64,000 nucleotides of DNA from NCBI RefSeq assembly GCF_029201445.1, contig NZ_CP102381.1, positions 1,178,001-1,242,000 of the forward strand, in the 5' to 3' direction. Shown piece by piece: positions 27,987 through 38,173 of this stretch (its first letter is position 1; every line of letters starts with the position of its first letter). The notes below the pieces were generated by a model. That model saw only the letters and a program-made list of their open reading frames with translations, ran no database searches and was not told the DNA's origin. Made by a program: the position numbers and the translations under genes. The stretch comes from Thiomicrorhabdus lithotrophica. GTDB taxonomy: Bacteria > Pseudomonadota > Gammaproteobacteria > Thiomicrospirales > Thiomicrospiraceae.

Positions 27987-29615
27987 ATGTCTGAATCGAC
28001 CGTCTTAAGTGTTCAAAATCTTGTATTAAATATAGGAGAGAATCGTTTAATTGACGATATTAGTTTTGAAATCAAACCTGCTGAAATTTTTGCTTTAGTA
28101 GGTGAGTCGGGCAGTGGTAAATCTCTAACTTCCCTAGCCATCATGCGTCTATTGCCAGAAGTAATAACAGTTGATTCTGGTGATATCGTATTACATCAAC
28201 AAAACCTGTTTGAATTACCAGAATACCAAATGCAAAAAGTGCGTGGTAAGCAGGTAGCCATGATATTTCAAGAGCCTATGACATCACTTAACCCTGTGAT
28301 GAAAGTCGGAGATCAAGTGTCCGAAGTTCTTAAACTGCATTTAGGATTAAAGAACTCGGCTGCACGAGATAAAGTCGTTTCTCTTTTTGAAGAGGTAGGC
28401 ATTCCTCAAGCTAAAGAACGTTATGATTGGTATCCGCACCAATTATCTGGCGGACAAAAACAACGTGTGATGATTGCGATGGCACTGGCTTGTGAGCCTG
28501 ACCTGCTCATTGCAGATGAGCCAACCACCGCTTTAGATGTGACTATTCAAGCGCAAGTATTAGAGCTGCTTAAATCCATTCGTGACAAGCGTGGCTTATC
28601 CATTTTATTCATTACACACGATATGGGCGTTGTTTATGAAATGGCAGATACCGTTGCGGTTATGAAGCAAGGTAAAATCATTGAGCAGGCAGAGAAAGAG
28701 AAATTCTTTAATGAAGCTAGTCATCCCTATACACAAAAACTATTACAAGATGCTGTCCCAAAACAAAAGTTAAAACCTCAATTAGATTCTACAAAACTGC
28801 TAGAGCTTAATGATTTAAAAGTACATTTTCCAATTAAGAAAGGTTTGTTTCAAAGAACTGTCGGTATGGTTAAAGCGGTAGATGGTGTCAGCTTAATTAT
28901 CGAAAAAGGTCAAACTTTAGCGTTGGTAGGCGAGTCGGGTTCGGGTAAGAGCACCATTGGCCAAGCGATATTGAAACTTGTTAATACTACTGATGGCAAA
29001 GTGTTTTATGCAGACCTAGATAGTGAAACCATAAGCTTAACCGACTTGTCAGAACGTCAAATGAAACCGTTACGTAAAAATATTCAAGTCATTTTTCAAG
29101 ATCCATTTTCAGCACTAAACCCGAGAATGACGGTAAGTGAAATTATTCGTGAAGGCATGGTTAGTTTAAAAGTGGGCAGTCAAAACAAACAAGATCAAGA
29201 TAATCGTATAGATGAATTACTTACTCAAGTTGGTCTAGAAGTCGATTTTAAACACCGCTATCCGCATGAGTTCTCTGGTGGTCAAAGACAGCGTATTGGT
29301 ATTGCAAGAGCTTTGGCGGTAGAGCCAGAGTTAATTATTTGCGATGAACCGACCAGTGCATTAGATGTAACCGTAAGAGCGCAGGTTCTAGAGTTGCTAG
29401 AAAGTTTACAAAAACAGTACCAGTTGTCCTATCTGTTCATCACTCATGATCTATCCATTATCCCTGCCATTGCGCACAAAGTAGCCGTTATGCAAAATGG
29501 TAAAGTGGTAGAGCAGGGAACCGTCGAAGAGATTATGCATAATCCACAACACGAATATACTCAAAAGCTACTTAACTCTGCTCCACAGCTCATTCGTAAG
29601 GTTATGTTTGCCTAG
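27987..29615 (+). CDS. Peptide-type ABC transporter ATP-binding protein with two ABC domains (YejF/NppD class)
   Basis: 542 aa with two complete ATPase cassettes in one chain, as in YejF/GsiA. Walker [10 protein letters not shown] near residue 38 and GESGSGKST near 316; signatures [15 protein letters not shown] and [15 protein letters not shown]; Walker B with [12 protein letters not shown] and [12 protein letters not shown]. It energises the two permeases just upstream. AGGA lies seven bases before the ATG. The 177-base gap from the preceding gene is larger than the others in this operon, but no terminator is seen. fabI beside such a transporter recalls P. aeruginosa PA1806 and PA1807-1811 (Npp, peptidyl-nucleoside uptake); that link is from memory. 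Confidence 0.92.
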   Translation: MSESTVLSVQNLVLNIGENRLIDDISFEIKPAEIFALVGESGSGKSLTSLAIMRLLPEVITVDSGDIVLHQQNLFELPEYQMQKVRGKQVAMIFQEPMTSLNPVMKVGDQVSEVLKLHLGLKNSAARDKVVSLFEEVGIPQAKERYDWYPHQLSGGQKQRVMIAMALACEPDLLIADEPTTALDVTIQAQVLELLKSIRDKRGLSILFITHDMGVVYEMADTVAVMKQGKIIEQAEKEKFFNEASHPYTQKLLQDAVPKQKLKPQLDSTKLLELNDLKVHFPIKKGLFQRTVGMVKAVDGVSLIIEKGQTLALVGESGSGKSTIGQAILKLVNTTDGKVFYADLDSETISLTDLSERQMKPLRKNIQVIFQDPFSALNPRMTVSEIIREGMVSLKVGSQNKQDQDNRIDELLTQVGLEVDFKHRYPHEFSGGQRQRIGIARALAVEPELIICDEPTSALDVTVRAQVLELLESLQKQYQLSYLFITHDLSIIPAIAHKVAVMQNGKVVEQGTVEEIMHNPQHEYTQKLLNSAPQLIRKVMFA

Positions 29616-29858
29616 TTATTTAACCGTTAAAATATACGTCTTCATATTCACCAGGCCTGTTAACTTTGCTTAATGCTCTAGTCGCTCTATTGGCTTACTA
29701 AATTTAACTTAGGATAAATTTTTATATATCAAGAATAGGTGGCGCTCTTGTCACTCTAGTTTTGATTATTCATTATGTTAGCCAATATTCTTAAGATCCG
29801 TAGGTTAATAGGATAGAGATGGTTAACTTATATTTTTAGTCATACTGAGGAATGAGTT

Positions 29859-30461
29859 ATGTTCGGATTCATTAGCCGTAATATTCTTACTGGTTTAATT
29901 ACGATTTTGCCGATTGTATTAACGGTTTATTTGCTTTATTGGTTTGGAGTGACAGCCGAAGAATTTTTAGGTGGGTTAATCAAATCACTTTTTTCTGATA
30001 GTTATTACTGGCCAGGTATGGGGATGGTTATAGGCCTGGCAGGCCTGTTTGCAATTGGTGTTTTAATGCATGCCTATGTAGTACGTTTGATATTCAAAAA
30101 AATAGAAGGTTTGATTTTGCACATGCCAGTGGTCAAGCCTGTTTATAGAGCAATTCGTGACTTTTTTGATTATTTTAATCCAAATAAAGAGCAAGATTTT
30201 AATCAGGTTGTTTCAATTGAGATGGCGGATACGGGTATGAAGGTTATTGGTTTTATTACTCAGCCTTTATCAACTGAATTGCCAGATGGGTATAACGATG
30301 AAGGTAATGTTTTGGTGTATTTACCATTGAGTTATATGATTGGTGGCTACACGGTGCTAGTACCACGTGACAATGTCAAACCTGTTGATATGACAATTGA
30401 GGAGGCAATGCGCTTTACTTTAACAGCTGGGGTCGCTTCTCGTGAGAATACAAAAAAATAG
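29859..30461 (+). CDS. DUF502 family membrane protein
   Basis: 200 aa. It has two N-terminal membrane segments (about residues 8-28 and 50-72) separated by a short acidic turn, then a cytoplasmic or periplasmic domain with the conserved MPVVKPVYRAIRDFFDYF and YLPLSYMIGGYTVLVPRD stretches of DUF502 (PF04367). Function unknown. TGAGGAATGAGTT precedes the ATG. It contains two overlapping near copies of the window's palindrome (AGGCCTGGCAGGCCTG, 30032-30047), read as GLAGL. The 243 bases before it hold another near copy (29651-29660) but no gene. Confidence 0.85.
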   Translation: MFGFISRNILTGLITILPIVLTVYLLYWFGVTAEEFLGGLIKSLFSDSYYWPGMGMVIGLAGLFAIGVLMHAYVVRLIFKKIEGLILHMPVVKPVYRAIRDFFDYFNPNKEQDFNQVVSIEMADTGMKVIGFITQPLSTELPDGYNDEGNVLVYLPLSYMIGGYTVLVPRDNVKPVDMTIEEAMRFTLTAGVASRENTKK

Positions 30462-30658
30462 TATTCTATAAAGCATTGGTATTTTTTAAAATACAGTTTT
30501 CCAAACTCTAAAAATATAGTCAAGTTCCATTAATTTTTTAAAATGGATTAAGGTTACTTCAGCGACTTATAAAATTCCATGCTCTAGCTGATAGATTATG
30601 GCAAGCTATGATTGTCATTTTAGGTTTTGTGGGCCATATTTTTTTCAGTTAATATTTG

Positions 30659-30682
30659 CTAACTAACTAACTAACTAACTAA
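30659..30682 (+). repeat. Tetranucleotide tract (CTAA)6
   Basis: Six uninterrupted CTAA units, followed 7 bases later by AGGGG and then the ATG of the exchanger gene at 30700. It is the only simple tetranucleotide tract of this length I noticed in the window. Its position between promoter region and ribosome binding site would let slippage change the leader length or the promoter spacing. Confidence 0.9.
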
Positions 30683-30699
30683 CCTTTATTAGGGGTTCT

Positions 30700-31719
30700 A
30701 TGTTCAATTCCTTAACATTTAGTATTATCGTTTTTATCGGTGCAGCACTGGTGATTGTTATGGCAGGCACTAAGCTGACACGATTAGCTGATACATTGGC
30801 TGATCAAACAGGCTTAGGTGAGGCTCTTTTTGGGGTTTTGCTTTTAGCTGGTGCGACTTCTCTACCTGACTTTGCAGCGACTTTGAGTGCATCTATGGAC
30901 TCTCGTCCTGATTTGGCGATGAGTAATGTTATGGGGAGTATGGCTGTTAATTTAGTGTTTCTTGGAATTGCAGATATTGTTTATCGTAAAGCAAATTTGG
31001 AACACGCTGCTGCATCAACGGTTAATTTAACACTAGCTGGATTGCTCATTGCCTTATTGACGTTACCATTGCTTGCAGTTTTTACGCCATCCATTACTTT
31101 TTTCAATATACATCCAATCACTCCTGTAATTATTGCTGCTTACTTATTTGGCTTACACTTAGTTTTACGAAGTGAGTCCAAACCGATGTGGTTTCCGAGG
31201 CAGACGTTTCAGACTGTTGCTGATGAGCCAATCCAGCAACATTATGAGAGCTTAAGCGCTGTGTGGCTTGGTTTTATTATTATGGCTTTATTCACAGGTA
31301 TAGCAGGTTGGTTCTTAATGGAGGCTGCAAAAGAGATTGCGGATCAAACAGGGATGTCCGAAACCCTTGTGGGTGGTTTGTTTACGGCATTGGCTACCTC
31401 AACACCCGAGTTGGTAACAACTATTGCGGCGATAAGAATCGGCGCCTTGACTCTTGCTGTAAGTAATATCTTTGGAACTAACTGCTTTAATATACTTGTT
31501 GTAGCCGCAGCTGATGCAGGTTATTCTGAAGGTTCTATTTACCATGATATGGCACCTATGCAAATGACTTGGGGATTAGTGGCTATTTTGATGACAGCCA
31601 TTCTGCTTTTGGGAATGTTACGCAGACAGACCTATGGGATTGGCCGAATTGGTTTTGAAAGTGCGCTAATTCTTGGTGTTTATTTCAGTGCACTCAGCCT
31701 GGTTGTAGTGAGTGTCTAA
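30700..31719 (+). CDS. Calcium/sodium antiporter (CaCA family)
   Basis: 339 aa, ten or so membrane segments in two inverted repeats. The alpha-repeat motifs with acidic residues are clear: GATSLPDFAATLSASMDSRPD near residue 50 and ATSTPELVTTIAAIRIGA near residue 230. The second is the classic TSTPE exchanger motif. The first has LPD in place of LPE, which keeps the carboxylate. It likely exports Ca2+ (or another cation) in exchange for Na+ or H+. A CTAA tract sits directly before its ribosome binding site (AGGGG), so expression may vary between cells. Confidence 0.85.
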   Translation: MFNSLTFSIIVFIGAALVIVMAGTKLTRLADTLADQTGLGEALFGVLLLAGATSLPDFAATLSASMDSRPDLAMSNVMGSMAVNLVFLGIADIVYRKANLEHAAASTVNLTLAGLLIALLTLPLLAVFTPSITFFNIHPITPVIIAAYLFGLHLVLRSESKPMWFPRQTFQTVADEPIQQHYESLSAVWLGFIIMALFTGIAGWFLMEAAKEIADQTGMSETLVGGLFTALATSTPELVTTIAAIRIGALTLAVSNIFGTNCFNILVVAAADAGYSEGSIYHDMAPMQMTWGLVAILMTAILLLGMLRRQTYGIGRIGFESALILGVYFSALSLVVVSV

Positions 31720-31814
31720 ACAATCAACAGGCTATAAACCCCAAACTAAGTTTTTGAAATGACTTAAAGTGTCAATTTCTTCAATAGGTTTCCGTTTTAA
31801 TTCTTAAATAAAGC

Positions 31815-31859
31815 AAAGCTACCACACCCCGCAAGGGGGTATAAAGGCCTGGTAACTTT
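31815..31859 (-). terminator. Compound inverted repeat at the 3' end of the SDR gene
   Basis: Outer arms AAAGCTACCA (31815-31824) and TGGTAACTTT (31850-31859) pair with one G-U wobble in the minus-strand RNA. Inside is a CCCC/GGGG stem with a GCAA loop (31827-31839). It lies four bases beyond the minus-strand SDR stop and is a likely terminator. Its right arm AGGCCTGGTAACTTT is shared with the 34-bp palindrome at 62771, so it may belong to the same family. Confidence 0.6.
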
Positions 31860-31862
31860 AAA

Positions 31863-32579
31863 TCAAAGTTTTTCAATCACACCAAAATCAACCGTTGTGG
31901 TCATAATAGGTTGGTCAAAGATTGAGGCAAGAATAAATCCGGCCATATTGTCTGCGGAAGTCAGTTCAGTTGGATTTTCACCTGGAAACAGTCGCCCCCT
32001 AGATTCTGTGGCAAAGGTTTCTAGTCTTGCGATATAGCCATGAGTGCTGGTTTGCTTAATTTCTTGTGCTACCGTTTTCATTAGTTGTTCCAAACCGGCT
32101 TTAGCCACGCCATAAGCACCGTAATAAGCAGGGTGTTCTGTAATGCTGTTGTCGGTAATGGCTACGATTTTCCCATCATCTGAATGACTAAGCAGTGGCA
32201 GGGTTTGTTGTATTAGATGAAAGTTCGCATTCAGGTTAGTATGTAATACTTCATACCATTGCATATAGTCAAAGTGCTCAATCGGCGTAAACGCAGGAAG
32301 TATTGCGGCATTTAAAAATACGCCATCAATATGCCCATATTCATTGGCTAAATTTTCAGTCAATTCTTTGTAGTTATCTATATTTGCACCGAGTAAATCC
32401 ATTGGATAAAGTGCAACCAAGTTAATATCTAATTCTGAGTCTGCAATTTCGTCATAAAAAGCATTAAGACGTTTTAATTCTTTATCTAACAGAATGACTT
32501 GATGGTTCGCTTGAATTAACTTGTGTGCTAAAGCTTTGCCTAAGCCTTGTGCGGCACCCGTAATTAAATATGTTTGCAT
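31863..32579 (-). CDS. Short-chain dehydrogenase/reductase, YciK-like
   Basis: 238 aa Rossmann-fold oxidoreductase. N-terminal cofactor motif TGAAQGLGKA, structural NAA(I), and the YxxxK pair in YGVAK. The catalytic serine is probably in ITDNSITEH. The gene order ubiG, mupP/gph, yciK is common in gammaproteobacteria, and the match in internal motifs (HIDGVFLNAAIL; LNANFHLIQQTLPLL) supports the YciK family. Substrate unknown. It lies 45 bases after the phosphatase gene on the same strand. Confidence 0.8.
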   Translation of the reverse strand: MQTYLITGAAQGLGKALAHKLIQANHQVILLDKELKRLNAFYDEIADSELDINLVALYPMDLLGANIDNYKELTENLANEYGHIDGVFLNAAILPAFTPIEHFDYMQWYEVLHTNLNANFHLIQQTLPLLSHSDDGKIVAITDNSITEHPAYYGAYGVAKAGLEQLMKTVAQEIKQTSTHGYIARLETFATESRGRLFPGENPTELTSADNMAGFILASIFDQPIMTTTVDFGVIEKL

Positions 32580-32624
32580 AGGATTCTCGGTTTAATTTTT
32601 TAATTTAGCAAAAGTGTCTATTGA

Positions 32625-33281
32625 TTATAATGTCTTTATAAATTGAGAGACTTCATAGGGTGTATGAAAGAAATAATCCGCAGGCCAATCTTTTTCAGTC
32701 GCCTCGTCTGGTAGGTAACCATACATTGCTGCAGCGGTTTTCATACCTGCATTAATACCTGCTTGAATATCTCGCGGATGATCTCCAATGTAAATACATT
32801 CTTCAGTTTTAACGCCGCACTGTTTTGCCGCTAAATCCATTGGCTCGCGATTAGGCTTTCTCACAGATAAGGTGTCACCACAAATAATGGTTAAAGGGGC
32901 ACTAGCAAAAGCGTAGTTTTTTAACAGTTCTTCCGTTAAATAAGTAGGCTTATTAGTCACAATTCCCCAAGGGATGTTTTTGTCCGCTAGGGCTTTGATT
33001 CCAGCATCTAGGCCAGAAAAGATTTGGGTGTGGTGATTAATGCTTTGCATGTAATGCCCTAAGAACTTTTGACGTCTTTCTTCTAATTCTTCACCTACAA
33101 GGTTTGGGAAGGCAAGTTGTGTCATAGATAAGCCTCCTTTAGATACAGTGCTGCGTATGTCTTGATAATTTAGAATAGGCTGGTTGTATTCTAAGCAAGT
33201 CAGTTTTAGCGCGTGAGCAAAGTCGTAAGAGGTATCTAAAAGGGTGCCATCTAAATCAAATAGAACGCATTTTATGGACAT
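32625..33281 (-). CDS. HAD phosphatase, MupP/Gph type
   Basis: 218 aa haloacid-dehalogenase hydrolase. Motif I DLDGTLLDT (aspartate nucleophile at residue 9), motif II TNKP, and motif IV GDHPRDIQAG. It belongs to the phosphoglycolate phosphatase-like group. Between ubiG and a yciK-like gene the best specific guess is MupP, N-acetylmuramic acid 6-phosphate phosphatase of the muramic-acid recycling route described in pseudomonads. Phosphoglycolate phosphatase activity is the alternative, which would fit an autotroph using RuBisCO. The sequence alone does not decide. Confidence 0.85.
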   Translation of the reverse strand: MSIKCVLFDLDGTLLDTSYDFAHALKLTCLEYNQPILNYQDIRSTVSKGGLSMTQLAFPNLVGEELEERRQKFLGHYMQSINHHTQIFSGLDAGIKALADKNIPWGIVTNKPTYLTEELLKNYAFASAPLTIICGDTLSVRKPNREPMDLAAKQCGVKTEECIYIGDHPRDIQAGINAGMKTAAAMYGYLPDEATEKDWPADYFFHTPYEVSQFIKTL

Positions 33282-33327
33282 AAGTTTCTCTAGTCAGTTT
33301 ATGTAATATGTTAGTTGTGTTTTATCT

Positions 33328-34047
33328 TTAAAGTGCTTTTTGATAAGCAAGCAGGTAGTTCACGCTTAAGTCATTATTTAAACCATAACGATTCAATAGC
33401 GGATTAAATTCAATACCCGAAGCATCACGTAGATATAGGCCTGCTTGTCTTGCCATGGCATCCATCTCGGCAGGAGTAATGAATTTTTCGTGAGTATGAG
33501 TCCCTTTAGGAACAAGGTTTAGCACTTGTTCGGCTGCAAAAATAGCTAATAAGTAAGATTTATAGTTTCTATTTAATGTTGAAAAGAAAACCCATCCGCC
33601 AGGTTTGACGCATTTAGCTGCCGCTTGAATGATTGCCGCAGGGTCTGGAACGTGCTCAAGCATTTCCATGCAGGTAATAACATCAAATTGCTCTGTGTTT
33701 TCTTCTGCAAATTGTTCAGCAGCAATAAGCTGGTAGTTTACTTTGACGCCAGAATCTAAACCGTGCAGTTTGGCAACGGTTAAGACCTCTTTGGCTAAAT
33801 CTATCCCTGTAACGTTAGCACCATTGACAGCAAGTGATTCTGAAAGAATTCCGCCGCCACAACCAATATCAACAATTTTTTGATTTTCAATAGGGTGGTG
33901 TTTAAGAATAAATTCCAGACGTAGCGGATTTATTTTATGTAAAGCACCAAACTCGCCCTCTAAATCCCACCAGGTATTAGAAAGACGATTGAAATTATCC
34001 AATTCAGATTGATCTGCATTCTTTGTTTGGGTGCTTTCTGATGACAT
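33328..34047 (-). CDS. ubiG: Bifunctional ubiquinone biosynthesis O-methyltransferase UbiG
   Basis: 239 aa SAM-dependent methyltransferase. Glycine-rich SAM motif VDIGCGGGILSESLA, later CMEMLEHVPDP and the UbiG-typical FFSTLNRNYKSYLLAI. Signature N-terminus NRLSNTWWDLEGEFGALHKINPLR. It carries out both O-methylations in ubiquinone synthesis and acts as a membrane-associated enzyme. Divergent from gyrA, heading a minus-strand group with the HAD phosphatase and SDR genes. Ubiquinone fits the quinone-linked sulfide oxidation encoded nearby. Confidence 0.96.
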   Translation of the reverse strand: MSSESTQTKNADQSELDNFNRLSNTWWDLEGEFGALHKINPLRLEFILKHHPIENQKIVDIGCGGGILSESLAVNGANVTGIDLAKEVLTVAKLHGLDSGVKVNYQLIAAEQFAEENTEQFDVITCMEMLEHVPDPAAIIQAAAKCVKPGGWVFFSTLNRNYKSYLLAIFAAEQVLNLVPKGTHTHEKFITPAEMDAMARQAGLYLRDASGIEFNPLLNRYGLNNDLSVNYLLAYQKAL

Positions 34048-34289
34048 AATTTGCTCTTAATTAAATAAAGTAATCTTAAAAATAACTATTTAACGCAAAA
34101 TTATACGAGATTATCGGTTTTTAAGACGATTTAAATGGCAAAAATGGCTTATTTTCAATTTAAACACCCCTCAGGCTATTTTTATTCATTCTCGACAGGG
34201 GGAAAGGTTGTATATTAATATGGCTTTAGCGGCCTTATTTGCTATATAATAGGGTTTTTATAGTTTTTACCTAATTAGATGGATATTCG

Positions 34290-36926
34290 ATGTCAGAGTT
34301 TGCACGTGAAATTATTCCAATTGCTTTAGAAGATGAGATGGAGCAGTCCTATTTAAGTTATGCGATGAGTGTAATTGTAGGGCGAGCACTTCCAGATGTA
34401 AGAGATGGTTTAAAGCCAGTTCACCGTCGTGTTTTATATGCGATGAGTGTTCTTAGTAATGACTTTAATAAGCCATATAAAAAATCGGCACGTATAGTCG
34501 GTGATGTAATCGGTAAATATCACCCGCATGGTGATACCGCAGTTTACGATACAATCGTTCGTATGGCTCAGCCATTCTCGTTACGTTATATGCTGGTTGA
34601 TGGTCAAGGTAACTTTGGTTCGGTTGATGGTGATTCACCTGCGGCTATGCGTTATACCGAAATCCGTATGTCTAAAATTGCACACCAGCTTTTAGCAGAC
34701 TTAGAAAAAGAGACGGTAAACTTCTCAGAAAACTATGATGGTTCTGAATCTGAACCGAATGTTTTACCAACACGTATTCCTAACCTATTAGTAAACGGCT
34801 CTTCAGGTATTGCGGTTGGTATGGCAACCAATATTCCCCCACACAACTTAACGGAAACTGTTAACGCTTGTTTGGCTTTCATAGAAAATCCAGATATTGA
34901 TGTAGCAGGCCTGATGGAACATATTCCAGGACCTGACTTTCCAACACACGGTTTAATTAACGGTACTTCTGGTATTCGTGAAGCTTATGAAACCGGTCGT
35001 GGTCGTGTAAAAATTCGCTCTAAAACGGCGATTGAAACTGACAAGTCTGGTAAATCACAAGTTATTGTTAATGAGCTTCCTTACCAAGTAAACAAAGCTA
35101 AGTTAATAGAACGTATTGCTGAGTTGGTTAAAGAGAAGAAGATTGAAGGAATTACTGGCCTAAGAGATGAGTCGGATAAAGACGGTATGCGTATCGTTAT
35201 CGAACTTCGTCGTGGTGAAGTACCAGAAGTTATTATTAATAACCTATTTAAGCAAACATCAATGCAGACTGTATTTGGTGTGAATATGGTTGCGTTAATC
35301 GACGGTCAGCCAAAACTACTTAACTTAAGAGAAGTGGTTGAAGCGTTTGTTAAACACCGTCGTGAAGTCGTTACGCGTCGTACTATCTTTGATTTAAGAA
35401 AAGCACGCGAAAAAGCACATATCTTAGAAGGTTTAGCTGTTGCATTGAATAATATCGATGAAATGATTGAACTGATTAAAGCCTCGCCTAGCCCAGCTGT
35501 CGCTAAAGAACGTATGCTTGAAAAAGCTTGGGCAATTGGCAGTGTTGTAGACCTACTTGAAAAAGTAGAGATGAAAGATGTTCGTCCAGAAGACCTTCCT
35601 GAAGGGTTTGGCGCTGAAGGAGCAACCTACAAGCTGTCTCCAACACAGGCACAAGCTATTCTAGAGATGCGTTTACATCGTTTAACTGGCTTAGAGCAAG
35701 ATAAAATCATTGAAGAGTACAAAGGTTTAATTCTTAAAATTGCCGAGTTCCTAGAGATTTTAAGAAACCCTGATCGCTTGACTGAAGTTGTTAAAGAAGA
35801 ACTATTAGAAGTCGTAGAAAACTTTGGTGATGCTCGTCGAACTGAAATTGATTACAGTTACCAAGATTTAGATGCGGAAGATTTAATCGCGGTTGAAGAC
35901 CGTATTGTGACGCTATCACAAGATGGTTACATCAAAACACAGCCATTGAGTGACTATAGAGCGCAAAAACGTGGTGGACGTGGTAAGTCTGCAACTGCAA
36001 TGAAAGAAGAAGATGAAGTTGGTCAACTGTTCGTAGCGAGTACGCACGATATGCTGTTGTGCTTCTCTAACAAAGGAAAGTTGTACTGGCAAAAAACTTG
36101 GCAGTTACCATTAGCAAGCCGCGGAAGTCGCGGTAAACCTATTGTTAATGTTTTACCTTTAGAGGCAGATGAACACATTACCTCAGTTTTACCTGTAAAT
36201 GAATTTGATGAGCGCGTTGTCTTTATGGCTACACGTAACTCTATTGTGAAACGTGTCGCGTTAAAAGATTTTTCTCGTCCGCGTGCTAACGGAATTATTG
36301 CTGTTGATTTACTGGATGATGATGAGTTAGTTGGAACAGCGCTTACTGATGGCGAACAAGAGATTATGTTGTTCAGCAATATTGGTAAGGCAATTCGCTT
36401 TAAAGAGAGTGATGTTCGTGTAATGGGACGTACCGCTCGTGGTGTTCGCGGTATGAAATTAGCTGGCGATGCCAAGGTGATTAGTATGCAAGTGGCTAAA
36501 CCTGGTACCTTAATTCTAACAGCTACAGAGCATGGGTTTGGTAAGTGTACGCCTGTAGAAGATTACTCAACAATTAACCGTGGTGGTCAAGGTGTTATCT
36601 CAATTAAAACTACTGAACGTAATGGCCCAGTGGTTTCATCTGTTTCCGTTTCAACCGAACAGGAAGTGGTGTTAATTACCAACAAAGCTACATTGGTAAG
36701 AACACGTGTTTCTGAAATTTCAGTGGTTGGACGTAATACTCAGGGTGTGAAACTTATCAATGTAGGTAAGGGTGAACAAGTTGTAGGCCTTGCGGTTGTC
36801 GATATCGAAGAAGAGGAAGATGTTGATTTAGAGTCAATGGAAGAAAATACCTCTACTGATACAGCTGAAGAAACATCCACAACGGATGCAACTCCCGCAG
36901 CTGAATCTGAATCAACAGAAGAATAA
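34290..36926 (+). CDS. gyrA: DNA gyrase subunit A
   Basis: 878 aa. Breakage-reunion domain with catalytic Tyr122 (RYTEIRM) and a C-terminal beta-propeller with the GyrA box QKRGGRG (residues around 552-558). Position 83 (E. coli numbering) is Thr and 87 is Asp; Thr83 is the natural residue in several gammaproteobacteria and does not by itself imply quinolone resistance. The last 35 residues are an acidic Ser/Thr/Glu tail. A TATAAT (34245-34250) lies 39 bases before the ATG. It leads the gyrA-serC-pheA-hisC-tyrA-aroA-cmk-rpsA block and has its own terminator. Confidence 0.98.
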   Translation: MSEFAREIIPIALEDEMEQSYLSYAMSVIVGRALPDVRDGLKPVHRRVLYAMSVLSNDFNKPYKKSARIVGDVIGKYHPHGDTAVYDTIVRMAQPFSLRYMLVDGQGNFGSVDGDSPAAMRYTEIRMSKIAHQLLADLEKETVNFSENYDGSESEPNVLPTRIPNLLVNGSSGIAVGMATNIPPHNLTETVNACLAFIENPDIDVAGLMEHIPGPDFPTHGLINGTSGIREAYETGRGRVKIRSKTAIETDKSGKSQVIVNELPYQVNKAKLIERIAELVKEKKIEGITGLRDESDKDGMRIVIELRRGEVPEVIINNLFKQTSMQTVFGVNMVALIDGQPKLLNLREVVEAFVKHRREVVTRRTIFDLRKAREKAHILEGLAVALNNIDEMIELIKASPSPAVAKERMLEKAWAIGSVVDLLEKVEMKDVRPEDLPEGFGAEGATYKLSPTQAQAILEMRLHRLTGLEQDKIIEEYKGLILKIAEFLEILRNPDRLTEVVKEELLEVVENFGDARRTEIDYSYQDLDAEDLIAVEDRIVTLSQDGYIKTQPLSDYRAQKRGGRGKSATAMKEEDEVGQLFVASTHDMLLCFSNKGKLYWQKTWQLPLASRGSRGKPIVNVLPLEADEHITSVLPVNEFDERVVFMATRNSIVKRVALKDFSRPRANGIIAVDLLDDDELVGTALTDGEQEIMLFSNIGKAIRFKESDVRVMGRTARGVRGMKLAGDAKVISMQVAKPGTLILTATEHGFGKCTPVEDYSTINRGGQGVISIKTTERNGPVVSSVSVSTEQEVVLITNKATLVRTRVSEISVVGRNTQGVKLINVGKGEQVVGLAVVDIEEEEDVDLESMEENTSTDTAEETSTTDATPAAESESTEE

Positions 36927-36989
36927 AATCAAACTATAGAAATAATTGTAGCTCACTGAGTAGTGGGTTAGGTTAGTTCTTATCTTGTT

Positions 36990-37022
36990 GGATATCAGTT
37001 TATTATAAGCTGATATCCTTTT
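36990..37022 (+). terminator. Intrinsic terminator after gyrA
   Basis: Perfect arms GGATATCAG (36990-36998) and CTGATATCC (37010-37018) with an 11-base loop and four T. It lies 63 bases after the gyrA stop, 24 bases before serC, so it may act as a partial terminator or attenuator. Confidence 0.75.
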
Positions 37023-37046
37023 GATATTTAAGGATATAGAAATAAG

Positions 37047-38141
37047 ATGGCAAGAGCATTTAACTTTAGTGCTGGACCGGCAATGCTTCCTGAAGCGGTC
37101 ATGAGAAAAGCAGAATCAGAATTTCTTGATTGGCAGGGTACGGGCATGTCAGTGATGGAAATGAGTCACCGTAGTAAAGAGTACATGAGTGTTGCTCATA
37201 AAATGGAAGCCGATTTACGTGAAGTAATGGTGATTCCAGACAACTATAAAGTACTGTTTATTCATGGTGGTGCTTCAATGCAGTTTGCTGCAATTCCAAT
37301 GAATTTAGCGCAGCAAAATGACACTGTTGATTATTTAAATACTGGTGTCTGGTCAACTAAAGCGATTAAAGAAGCGTCTCGTTTTGCAACAGTAAATGTT
37401 ATTGCGGGCGGGCAAGAGGCAAACCCTACTGAAGTACCTTCCATCGAAGATTGGAACTTTTCAAAAGACGCTAAATATATTCATATCTGCTCTAATGAGA
37501 CCATTACTGGACTAGAGCTTCAAGATGAACACTTTGATGCTGTTTTTGCGCAAGGAAAGCCTGTTATTGCCGATATGTCTTCTAATATTATGTGCCGCGA
37601 AATTGATGTAAGTAAATATGCAATGATTTACGCTGGCGCACAAAAAAACATTGGACCTGCTGGTTTGGCAATTGTTATTGTTCGCCAAGATCTATTAGGT
37701 AATGCACGTTCAGATACGCCGACTCTCCTAAACTGGGATACTTATGCTGAGAACGAGTCAATGTTTAATACGCCAGCGACTTACGCTTGGTATTTAGCTG
37801 GGTTGGTGTTTGATTGGATTAAAAACACGGGTGGTGTAAAAGCGATATCTAAAATCAATGAAAGTAAGGCTTCTAAACTTTACGATTTTATTGATGCATC
37901 TGACTTTTACAGTAATAGCATTAAAGTCAGTGAGCGTTCATGGATGAATGTGACATTTAACTTAAAAAATACAGAACTTGATGCGGATTTCTTGGAACAG
38001 TCAAAATCAGCAGGCCTGCTAAGTCTAAAAGGGCATAAAGCTTTTGGTGGAATGAGAGCAAGTATTTACAATGCTATGCCTGAAGAAGGTATTGATGCTC
38101 TTATTGATTTCATGAAAAAATTTGCTTTAGAAAACGCTTAA
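37047..38141 (+). CDS. serC: Phosphoserine aminotransferase
   Basis: 364 aa PLP enzyme converting 3-phosphohydroxypyruvate to phosphoserine (serine pathway); it also acts in pyridoxine synthesis in this lineage. N-terminus FNFSAGPAMLPEAV is diagnostic, PLP lysine Lys200 in YAGAQKNIGPAG, and the GGMRASIYNAM end motif is present. Length matches E. coli SerC (362 aa). A palindromic near copy GCAGGCCTGC occurs at 38010. Next to pheA with 32 bases between, consistent with one operon. Confidence 0.97.
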   Translation: MARAFNFSAGPAMLPEAVMRKAESEFLDWQGTGMSVMEMSHRSKEYMSVAHKMEADLREVMVIPDNYKVLFIHGGASMQFAAIPMNLAQQNDTVDYLNTGVWSTKAIKEASRFATVNVIAGGQEANPTEVPSIEDWNFSKDAKYIHICSNETITGLELQDEHFDAVFAQGKPVIADMSSNIMCREIDVSKYAMIYAGAQKNIGPAGLAIVIVRQDLLGNARSDTPTLLNWDTYAENESMFNTPATYAWYLAGLVFDWIKNTGGVKAISKINESKASKLYDFIDASDFYSNSIKVSERSWMNVTFNLKNTELDADFLEQSKSAGLLSLKGHKAFGGMRASIYNAMPEEGIDALIDFMKKFALENA

Positions 38142-38173
38142 TATTCACTCTGTAACTAGATATAGGTTATTTA

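Noticed and set aside
34536-34550. Thr at GyrA position 83
   Set aside because: Natural in several gammaproteobacteria; Asp87 is intact, so it is no evidence of quinolone resistance.
36023-36475. 150-codon minus-strand frame opposite gyrA
   Set aside because: Mirror of a conserved coding sequence; no independent evidence.
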